Position numbers and translations under genes: made by a program. Shown here piece by piece: positions 49,681 to 61,600 of a stretch of 64,000 nt of DNA (within the stretch, counting starts at the first letter, position 1; each line of letters begins with the position of its first letter). The stretch is from Odontesthes bonariensis (taxonomy: Eukaryota; Chordata; Actinopteri; Atheriniformes; Atherinopsidae): assembly GCF_027942865.1 (NCBI RefSeq), contig NC_134511.1, positions 40,389,607 to 40,453,606 on the forward strand, read 5' to 3'. The notes below the pieces were generated by a model that was given only the letters and a program-made list of their open reading frames with translations, ran no database searches and was not told where the DNA came from.

Positions 49681-52600
49681 CATATAAAATTGTTTTTTCC
49701 TTGACAATCATATGTCAATTAACATTGTGGAGTATGTAGTGGGACGCAGCGGGATGGAACCGCAAACCTTCCAGGCATGATATCACATTAGCTCACAGCT
49801 AATGGGGATGGAACGGAAAATGAAGAGCATTATATGAGGTGCTTGTTGAGCACTCAAGGCATTCAACATTACAAACCACACATTCACACACACATTCATG
49901 GCAGACTTTTCTTCATCACGAGCCTGTGAGCACATCAGGGGCAGTGTGGGGTTCATTGCCTTGTCCAAGAACACTTCAACATGTGGACAGGAGAAGCCAG
50001 AGATCAAACCACTGTCTTACCAACTCCCGAACAACAGCCACCAAACAGTCGGCCACGCTGCTCTCACCTGCAATTTGACGACGTGTGGTTCTTGCTGACG
50101 AAGGTACTCCATTCTCTTGGTGTGCTTTTTTCTGACCAGGTAACCTCGGATCCTCCCCTGCAGCAGGGTTATGAAGGACTCATTTGCCAGCCATAGTTGT
50201 TCCCGGTTATATTCTGCAGTCACACAGCTAACAAGATTCTGAAAGGAAAAAGGAACATCAGTCCCACCGATGTAATATGCTTAAAATGAATCGCACTGAA
50301 TTTATCATTAACCCAAAAATAAAAACCAATGAGCAGTTTATTACCAGAACTCTAAATTCTGGAGTAGTACCTGGATTTCCTCTTTATTGAGCTGGCCTCC
50401 ATTCTGTTCAAATCCCTCAGGCTCCTCCCAGGTGCCCTGTTCAGTCTCCAGGTTATAGTAGTAGTTATATCTGTCCTTGATGCAATGCTTTACCCACAAA
50501 CCATCACTGCTGCCTGGAAGAAAGAAGAAAATTTGTGCTGAAACATATTCAATGTCAGACTGAAAAAAAAAAAAAAAATATGCCACAATTTTTATAAAAC
50601 ACACACGATTTATTTAAGGTTCCATTTAGCAGTGTCACAAAGGTGGTGCGCTTGCCAGAGTACATCCAAATGTACCAACGTATCAACCTACATGTTACTT
50701 TGGTGGTATGAGTTCAATAAATCTACAAGCACTGCCCCCTGACCGTTGCATGTATGCTCAGGGAAAAGTGATAACTAAATTTAGAGGAGATAAAAGAAGG
50801 ATTTATAGCTAATTCTTCATAACTGATGGAGAAACTAATACTCGTTTTTGCAATCAGTCTAAAATGATGTCATATATAAAACATCTGCAACACAAAGATT
50901 TTTAGTGGAACAATTGGAGTCAGATTACAGTCAGATCTCCTCATGTTATAATGACGTGTCAGTGATACAAGGCCAGCCCTTACACATTTTTCTTCCTGAC
51001 ACCGGTTATTACTGTGTCGCTCTTGATCTGAATTCAATTCTTATATTTTCCATATACGTACAGCATTACAGCGCAGTCAGCATACAGGAATCACTGGATA
51101 TTAGAGCCACATTATCTTTTGAAGCAAACATCCTTATAACATCAATACAATCAAAGCCAGACCTGGCTTATCGTCTGACACCGTTTACTGTTAAAGGTTA
51201 GTGTTCGTTAAAGGGACAGTTCGCCTCTTTTGACATGAAGCTGTATGACATCCCATATCAGCAACATCATTTATGAACATCTTCTTACCCCCTGCTGCGT
51301 CCTGTGAGCCGAGTTCCAGCTGAGTTTTGGTGTTGATGAAGGTAGTCTGGCTAGTTGGCTGGGGTTTAAAAAATAAAGCGTTTTGCTTCTCAAAACAATA
51401 TGCGTTAAAAAGAGTAATACATTTGCATCACAAAATCATTCTCCAGGAAAAAGTCAGACCTCACAATCGCTTGGCGCTATTTTCTCTCCCTTTGTATCAC
51501 TGCCTGCTGTGTAGACCGAAGTGCAGACCGAGCAGCAAACACCGTAACAGACGCGGCAGGCGGCAGCAGGCAGTGATACCAAGGGAGAGAAAATAGGGCC
51601 AAGCGATTGTGAGGTCTGACTTTTTCTGGAAGAATGAGTTTGTGATACAAATGTATTACTCTGTTGAACACATATTGTTTTGAGGAGCAAGACGCTTTAT
51701 TTTTTAAGCCCCAGCCAACTAGCCGGACTACCTTCATCAACACCAAAACGAGGCCGGAACTCTGCTCACAGGACGCAGCAGGGGGTAAGAAGATGTTCAG
51801 AAATGATGTTGCTGATATGGGATGTCATACAGCTTCATGTCAAAAGAGGCGAACTATCCCTTTAAGCCAGAGAACAAACAGATACCCTGAGTATGTTGCA
51901 ACTGCAACGTAGTGCGGGCCCCAGGTAACACTTGCAATCAAACGTACCTGTAGGAGCACTGATGGTTTGCTTCTGCGCCAGCTCAGCCTGGTATGTGTCA
52001 GCACATTCAGGGAGCACCGCTCTCAGTCCTGCAGCGGGGGCCTGCAAAGCCTGCAAGGTGTTCTGGGAGTCCCCCTCCAGCACCACCCTGTTAATATGAG
52101 CTACTGCTCCACACACTACCAAGGTAAGCAAGACAAAGACATTTCTGAGTCAAATATGTAGAAACTCCAAAAGCTGCATCAGTATAAAAAAAAAATGACA
52201 AGTGAGTTCAAAGTTTAATTGGTGAGCAAAAAAATGCACAAAAATGTGTGTCCGAACGTCAACAATTAATTTCAGCTCAACTTGGTTCTTCTTTGTTATT
52301 TTTCCTTAAAGATTTATACAGCAGAAAATACTGTTTCCCTTAATATTAATAAGGTGTCATTCAATTAAATTACATTGATTTACATAGTACCAATTCACAA
52401 CAAACGTAATCTCCGGTTACGTTAGCATAAACTCCAGTTAAGATGTCATGGAAATAATGAAACAAGCTCAGAGTATTAGTTTGGGCGTTTAGTATTTTAA
52501 ACTGCCAAAGAACAATAGTTAATGCTTTAATCAGAAATGGCTCAAACGAGTTAAGATACACATGAGTGAAGGACAACGCTGGATACATACATTTGAGGGC

Positions 52601-55600
52601 CTCCTCTTCATCCTGATTAGCTGTAAGTATAGCCTCTTGGATTTGGTCGAGCCACAGCACTGCCGACTCATCACCAGAGCTCTACAGTAAGGTAAAAGCA
52701 CAGCGTCCCTTCTCTTTTTAGATGAAAGAAACCAAACTGCCACTTAGCCACAAAAGGGCATCACTCATGTATAGCTGCACAACACTAGGCAAGGCAAGGC
52801 AAGTTAATTTATATAGCACAATTCAACTACAAGGCGATTCAAAGTGCTTCACAGAGACATTAAAACAGTAGAAATAAAAAGCATGATTTAAATTTTAAAC
52901 AAAAAGAAAGAAATAAGAACAATAGATAAAATCAGGAGTTAAAATGTGATTAAGTTTTGAAACTCAAGCTTCAGATTTGGAGCTTTATTCAAATGCAGCT
53001 GAAAATAGGTGTGTCTTCAACCTGGACTGAAATACGCTGAGTGTTCCAGCTGATCTGAGGCTTTCTGGGAGTTTGCTCCAGACACGTGGAGCATAGAAGC
53101 TGAATGCAGCTTCTCCATGTCTGGTTACGACTTCATGTCAAAAGAGGCGAACTATCCCTTTAAATAGTAATTAAGCTGTTGAAAAACCGCTTTTCCAATG
53201 ATCTTACTAAAAGGGACACTGTGTAATTTCTTCCCCCATCTAGTGGTGCAATTTTATTTTGCAAAGTCGGATGAATTTGCTCTCTAGCGCCTCGCGTTTC
53301 AAATGTGCGTTGAACTACAGCAGGCGTAATGTGTCAAGATTCTCTTTTTGGCTTTTTTGGCGACGAGGATCCCTTCTCCTGTGGCGTGGCATAACTATGG
53401 TCTTCCATTGCGAACAAAAGTGCAGGCCGTTCAGGCTGGTTTATACCAGAGAATGTCTAATGGCGTAGACTGGCTCCGTTTATACCTGCGTGCAAACGTG
53501 ACGTCAAAATGACGTCATTTCCGCTTGCAGGTCTGGCGTTGGGGAAAACGCGATTCAAAGTGCTTTATGTCCCTCTCGGCACTTCGTCATTTTTCATAGA
53601 CCAGAAGGACATGGCAGCCTCCATAGAGCTCGCCCGCTCTATGTAGATACAGACAAGTTATTCTTCACTCAGGAGGATAAGTGAGATTGTTGACAGAGAT
53701 AATTTTACACCAATGAGGACTAATTTATGAATGAATATGTTGATTTGAGCTAATAAATGACTTAATTTATTACATAGTGTCCCTTTAAAAATGGGAGATT
53801 TGAGATAGGCCTGTAGTTGTTCATTTGTGTCTTGTCCAGATTGTCCTTTTTCAGGTTTGATTCCAGCTGTTTTTAGTGGCTCTGGAAACACACCTGACAT
53901 CAAGCACAAGTTCACCATCAGTAACAGGTCTGACTCCAAAATCTGTGAGACCCTTTTGAAGAAAGCTGTTGGCAGGATGTCTAAACAGCAAGAGGAGGAG
54001 TTCAGCTGAGGTAAGGCGTCCTCCAGGTCTTTGCTGTTAATGGGTTGGAACTGTGTCATGGTGTTTGAACGGGTTTTTGGTGGAGACGGTACATATGCTG
54101 AACCTGCTGCTGATGCACCAACTGCTTGTTTAATATTTTGGATTTTGTCATTGCAGGCCATGGTGGAATGAAGTTCAGTATTTGGGGGGCCTGTAAACAT
54201 TCAGAAACAGGACTCTGGATGAGGCCTTCAGCTGTACAGCCACATATTCAGAGGACTGAAAACTTCCAGGAGATAACTGCTTCCATTGAAATGATTCATT
54301 AAATAAGACTGCCCCCCCTCCTCCTCTCCTGCTCACTCTGGCCTCGCTGATAAAGCTGGAACCAGGGGGGGTCGACTCAATGAGAACAGCAGCTCTGTTA
54401 TTTTGCTCTAACCAAGTTTCAGTTAAAAACATCAAATCCAGGGTGTGCTCAGTGATAAAATCATTCATTAAAAATGTTTTCCCAGCTAAAGACCTAATGT
54501 TTAATAAAGCCAACTTGAGTGTTTTAGAGGTATTATTTGCCCCCTGGTGTTTGGCAGCAGTCTGTGGCACACAAGGTATGTTTACTTTATTTAAAGATCT
54601 TTCAGAGTGCAGCTCTCTGTGTTCTGACTGGGCCACATTTCTCCTTCTGCCACCTAAAAGTACAGAAATGTTAAAACCTTCTAACAAACAGGGTCCCAGC
54701 TTGTCCTGGGAAAGAGTCACAGCTGCCATAGTCCTCGCAGCCCTGGTCATTGGTGCTGTCGAGAGGGTTGGGGGCAGATAAGGACCCCTCTTCTTGCCTC
54801 TGATGTCTCTCCTTTCCGAAGCTCTTCTCAGGTGGGGGCAGATGGAGTTCCTCCTCAAGGTTTCTGCTGGGCTTTGTTTGTTCCTTTCTATGAGATAACT
54901 CCTGGTTTATCTCAGTCTTGGCACCGAGCACAGATGGAGGACGTAGGAAGTAAAATAAGTTGGAGGTGAACAGTTTCACCCCAGTCTTGTTAAAATTAAA
55001 TCCATTTGCCTTAAAAAGGTGCCTGCGTTCCCAAAAAATGTTAAAATGATTAATAAAATGCACTGAGTGGTCAGCACATGCCGATAAAAGCCATTTATTC
55101 AGTGCCAACAACCTGCTGAATATTTCCTCTCCTCCTCTGACGGGTGGTACAGGTCCGCTGATGAATACAGCTGCATTCAGCGAGCTCACTGCCTTTAATA
55201 ATCCAATAAAGTCCAGTTTCAGAACCTCAGATTGTTGCTTGGACACATCGTTTGACCCTGTATGCAGAACGATGTTCGTCACAGTTAGATTTTCATCTGC
55301 AATTTCAGGAATTCTCTCCTTCAGATCGTTGACCATATCCCTGGGAAAGCAGAGGACTTCAGTGTTCTTACCGCACATCCTTTGTACATCATTTACAGCA
55401 GAGTCACCCACAATCAGAGTTTCAGGCCCAGCCTTTAGCTTTCCCTGTGGCCTTTTACTTTCTGACAGGTTTTCAGTCCTTGCCTTGCTGCTTTGGGATG
55501 GATGGTCATCCAATAGAGATCCAGAGTGCTTCGATAGTGGAGCAAATCTGTTCTGCAGTTTCACGCTCGGTTGTTTTGGAAGTTTGTTGTTAACCTTCCC

Positions 55601-58600
55601 ATTCACGGATGTCCAGTCCTGTTTCCTCCCATGTACAGGGGCAGAAGAGCTCCTCTGTGTGGTGAGAAGTGAAGGCCAGTCGGTTTCACATATTTCAGCT
55701 CGCTGTGCCCTGCCTGTGATACGTCCTCCCACTTCCAGGAGACATGATTTACTTTTTGGTTTAGCACAGAGACGGTTCCAGGGAGGATTATTATCCGATG
55801 ATTTATTATAGTGCACAGAGTCTGCTTTCTTGGCCGTGTCATCTGTGCTCCTTAGCTGTGTGTTAGCTTGCTCGTCTCCACTATTCTGAATCAATGGCAA
55901 GGTTGTTTCATTTCCACACAGTCCATTTACCTCAACCTTTACTTCTAAGCGATGGATTTTTGCCTCCAGTACAGTGCAATCTTCTGCAGGAGGCTGTAGA
56001 AGTCATCTCTGGAGAAGGGAGGCATCTTGCTGCTAGTTAACCTAACAGTTAGCACCTTTCCAGGCTATTTAGCTTTAGCTGAGTGCTAGGTTCCCATGCA
56101 CTGTAGATCAGGCTTCAGCTGTGTGTAGGCCACGCACACAGAGCACTGAAGATAAAGGACTATAAAAAATTTTGCCGTTTCTGTTAAAAACACTTTAATC
56201 CCAGAGATTTATAAGTGACCAGAAGCTATCGCAGGTCGTAGGCTCACATGGAAAAAGGGGGGAAAATAAAAATTAAAATTAAAAAAATAAAAAAAATCTG
56301 CATAAAAATCAATAAAATAGGCAAAGCAAGCAGAGAGCGTCCGCAGGAGGAAGCAGGAAGCTTCTAACTGGACTTTAAATCTTTTGTAATAGTACAAGCC
56401 TGTTTCATGAACAGGGTTAGAAAAACTTGCTTGACAATATGTGCAAACTGTGTGGAAATGTATGTGTCAAGTAGCAGATGCAGTAATTAGCCCTACAGCA
56501 GTGTCACTTCTTCCCAACATGGATTACACTAAAACTGCTAAAGTTTGTGCCGTTAGAACCACCACACCGTTTCATCCATGTCCAGAAGTAAGATCTACAT
56601 AAAGGGGAAAAACTATCTGAGTAACTGTTGATCCTAACAGTGGAACATCACAACAACCGGGGAAAAATGTTTATACAGCTTGACCACTGTGCTTGTTTCT
56701 CAGGCTAATTTTAGGAAATCTGTGGCGGGGGTTTGTGTGTATCCTGACCACAGAGCCATCAGGAAGGAAGGCACCATCAAATAACACCCAGAAGTCTAAA
56801 ATAAGCGCCTTTGTTTCAATCTGCATTTAATTTAAACTCCTATGTTCAAAGAGTTTAAGGAGATTACAAATATCAAAGTTCTTAATATTTGTTTTGTGTG
56901 AGAAAAAAAACCCAAACACAACATGGGGGGAAAGCAGGAAATAAGAAAATGAAAAAGTGGCATCTTGGGAAAAATACTTCACTGAACAGTAGAACGATAT
57001 AAACATCTATTACAGCAGTGACTCCTCGCTTCTATAAACCGACTGAAAAACACTAGAATTAAACTCTAACAAACACTAAAATTACTGCCAACACCAGAAC
57101 CCTCTTAAAATGAATTCTAACTGCAATGTTTTCATGAATCAAAGCTGCTAACAAACCACTAAGCAGCCCGCCCACCCCCACCCCAGTGAGTCAGAGGGGC
57201 GTCACTGACGCAGGCAGAAGGGAATTCAGTTTTCAAGCCCGAGCAGGAAACATGTTCATTGCACCGTACACAGATAACATCCCACATATACTGGCAGGAA
57301 GCTGAGCTTGAGCTCACACCGTTTTTTTTTGTTCAACTGCAGCGCTGCAGAGATGCGAAACAGCAAATTTCACCGGTGGAGAACCCATGAAAAGAAGCGA
57401 CGCCAAGAGGGGTGAAGACGAGCAACCTTCACAAACTGCGGGATAATTACCAAAAGCGAAATGGCCGATCTTGTGCCAGGACTACTCATTTGTTTGATGG
57501 CAGTGCAGACCAGCCAGCTTGCCGGTAAGTTGATTAAAACATGACATTACTGGAAGCATGACCACAATTCATTTGAAAAACAAGATCAGAAACAATTGTG
57601 GTACACATGAAATGGTTAAAGTATCATAAAATCAAAATAAGAACATGTTTAATCTAATGTTGTTGAGCTTTAAAGGCGATCCCAAAAGTTAAACATTTTT
57701 ATTAACAATCTTTATTACTATAAGGGTACTTAAGCACTGTATTTTGGGGTTTTATAAGCAAAACTTGAGATAAACAAACCTATCAGAACACTATATTTTG
57801 TAAACTAAAGTTGATTTAAATCTGTTTTTTCTTTAGGGAACAGTACAAGGAACAAAACCAACACTCAACCTGGTCTAGTACCAAAAACCTACAAGGGGTC
57901 AATTCCGAAACTTAATCATTCAAATCTTCTGCCAGGCCAACTCCACCCAAACACAGACCCTCACCTGGATGTAGATCTGGAGGATCCAGTCACGGCCTAT
58001 GCCACGGGGATCCTGAGCACCTGGGTGATACCTTCATCATACATCCTTGCCATGCTCGTGGGTATTCCCTCAAACGCCTATATTCTGACCTTTCTCAGAG
58101 TCCGACTCCGAGCAAAGTCACTGTCCGCGGTAGCGCTTTACCTGAACCTGGCCTTGTCTGACTTGCTGCTCCTGCTCTCTCTTGCACTGCGGGTTCACTA
58201 TCACTTCAATGGAAACAACTGGATATTTGGAGAAACCTCCTGCCGGCTTATTACGGCTTTATTTTATGGCAATGTTTACTGCTCTGCTCAGACTATAGCT
58301 TGTATCAGTCTGAAGCGCTACCTGGCAGTGGTCAAACCCTTTCTGTACAGAAGGATGGCTAAAACTACACTGGCATTGTGGACCTGCTTGGTTGTATGGT
58401 GTCTGTTTGCAGCTGCCGTTTTGCCGGAGCTTCTGGTGAGGCAGAGCTACAAGGTTACCCAGCTGGGCATCACCACCTGCCATGATGTACTTCCCCAGGA
58501 GGAAAACTCTCACTCCCCACTGGTGCCATACAGACTGGCTCTGGTCTGTGTGGGCTTCATACTGCCCTTTATGATTTGCATCTATGCCCATATGGCAATG

Positions 58601-61600
58601 GTCTACCACCTGGGACAAAGTGCTTGTGACTGGAGACCGTTCATCAGGGTCAGCACTCTGGTTTTCATCATCTTTCTGGTGTGTTTTTTGCCCAGTGGCA
58701 TCCTCCATATCACCCACTACATCCGCCTGTTTTCCAGTGGGGACGATAGACTGTACGGATACTATAGGTTAGCAGTGTGTCTCTGCTGTTTTCACAGCTG
58801 TCTCGATCCCTTCCTGTGCATGCTCATTTCCAAGACTGCAGGCTCAGAACTACAATTCATCTCCCTCCGTAGGATACCCCAGAGACAAGAAGTCATGGCA
58901 TGACACTTGATGTTTACACACAAGAAAGTGAAGACATGTTCCCAAAGCATTATTTGGACCCATCAAGGAGACAAGAAACTGGTACAACACAACGTGGTCT
59001 TTGCAAAGAATCTGAGAAGTCATATGCAAACTGTACAGTCTAAGTTCATCCTCTGCACTCAACAAAGACGCAGTGAGAAGGGGAATAAAAACCAAAGAGC
59101 GACATGATTTAGGAAGTCTACTCTCATCTGTACATGCAACACTTCTGTCACATTACCTGGCAGAGCAGTCGTTTAGTATGCTGCAGGACACCATGGTAGT
59201 GCTTGGCTGTGGCTGGGTTCACTCCTGTCAACTTGGCTGTGGGGAGGAGCAATGCTGCAAGTGTCTGCTGATGGTCGCCTGAGTTAAGAGCCTCGTTGAT
59301 CTCAGCTATAGCTATGATGCCTGCAAGCAGAAGCAGAAAAAAAGTCAAAATCAATGTTTTTAATGATGCGATCAGCGAGAAACTTTTTCTGACTGACACC
59401 AGGAGCTGATCAGCAGCAAAGAACAAAACATGTTACACGATGCAAAACAACAACAAGACTTCCTTACGTTCATGCTCTTCGTGAACCTGAACGTTGACCG
59501 TGTCGATGCACTTCTGGACATCGTTCCACGTGAGAAACTCTTGGCCCTTAGCGAGACACTCGGCTCGCTCTTTGATGAGCATGTCAGCATACCTGAGGAA
59601 AAGGGCCGTGCAGAGTTTGAAAAGGGTTGCATGATATTTCACAATAATGAGCAAAAAGAGACCAACAGGGAGACATGCAAAATGCATAAATCAGCAAGAG
59701 CAAACAGTAATCTGAACTGAATCTAAACTGCGGAGAAACTCTGATGGAGAGATCAAAGGGTGGAGATTTCCTTATGGACACGTCGGCAGGACAAACGTTT
59801 TCCAGCGAGAAGCTTGAAATTACATTCATGCAGAACAAAGTCATATTGAACATATAAAATGTTTTTCCCTAGACTTGTTACAACATTCAGCCATCGTACC
59901 TGTTGAGATTGTCGTGGTCTATGTTGGTAAAGCCCAGTGGGGAATCTGTTAGCTGCTCAATCACAGCCTGCGGGTCTTTCGTGTCCAGCACCTCATTTAG
60001 CACCGCTACAGCTGACAGCATCTCCACAGCTACACTCAGTTCCTCGTGACTCAGTCCAGACTAATGAACATAAAGCGCTGAATGAAACGCACAAAGTGGC
60101 ATTCACTGCAGAAAAAGCAGTCAACCTGATTTAAAGAAGGCATGGCTGGAAGCCCACCCAGCAGAGGATGTATGGGACAGGATGTCCGTGGAGCTAAAAT
60201 CTGAAAGGTGTCTCACCCGAGCTCCTTGGAGCTGCAAACTAAAAAGCTCAGCCTGGTAGAGGTTGGCAGCAGTTTGGTAAACAATTGGCAGCTGTGCCTC
60301 AGGGTTGATTAGCTCCTCCACGGTTTCCACAGCGTTGCCAAGACGAATGGCTGTATTGATCCTTGCGATTGCTTCAAGTTCTGTTGACGAAAAGATTACA
60401 AATAAACATGTTTTTTGACAAATGAAAAAATGTTGGACTCGATCTCATACTCAAGTGTGAAAATTGGACTTTTTTACATGTCAAACCTAATTTCAGTATC
60501 TGTCAGGAACATAACTACTAATAGCAAAGACTTTCAGCAAGTACTTATGTGGTTTGTAACTGGTCACTCGGTGGCATTAATAAAAATGCAGCTTACTTCG
60601 TTTCTCCGCCTCTGCAAAGTCATTGCAAGAGCTCACAACTCTCTGAATCTCTTCTTTGTCCAGCACCATAGCCCTCCCTCCATCCTGTGGTACAAAGATT
60701 AGAGTACACTGATGGAGATGCAAAGAAAACCCCATTACGATTCAGCACGACATGATGTAGGCCGAGTGAGGATACAGCAAACGGATCCATCTCTTCCAAC
60801 TGAGGTGGTTATTTATCTTTTTTTATTACCTGAAGGTGTAATCAGACATTTGATGAAAAATATGTTTTAAGTGTGAATAGTGAAAGCAGGACTATAGCTA
60901 CATCTTTAGTCTCAGCAATACCTTCAAAATAAAGGGTTTCTAAAGAAATCTAAATGTTGATTTATCCTTTTTCAAACTTTAAACCTTTAAATGTGCCCTT
61001 TATATTCATGACAATGATCAGCCCTAACATTAAGATCACCCGTCCAACACTATAGGTCTGACTCACGGTTCCAACACAGCTCTGACCCATCACACCATGT
61101 GCTTGATGGTAGCTCCTTAGGGTTACCCTACCCTTTCGACATCCTTTGGGGTGGAAGTGTGGGGCTTGTTTGGAACAAGGTTAATTGTTGGTCTGGGTAA
61201 GATTGGGATCAGAGGAGCTTAGAGGTACCACGCTGAGCTCTTTGCCGTGTTCCTCAAGGTGCTGCTGAGCAATTTTTGCAGTGTGGTGGGGCGCACTATA
61301 TATGGAAGGTGCACTATATGCTTTTCTTTTTTCCTTCTTCTAATGGGACGAATGTTCTAACATAACATTTACACAAATGCAGGGACTTAAGGTTTACCAG
61401 CATCACATTGCACTGCAACAAAATGAACCAAGTATTCAGGATGATTGATTCAAGTTACCACAAAAGTAGTTTTAAACTTCATTTCCACACATTTCCAACA
61501 AAGAGAAATGAAAATGATCAGCTTGAAAAGTCAGTTTAAGATTCTCCGGCTTTAAGAGATCACAAGCTGACAACAACTGAGCAGGCGCGGCTGATCTTAC

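Noticed and set aside
55161-55811. 216-codon + strand frame
   Set aside because: It is antisense to the LINE esterase ORF1, which has recognisable motifs, and has no independent support.
58259-58717. 152-codon minus-strand frame inside f2rl2
   Set aside because: It is the shadow of the 7TM coding exon.
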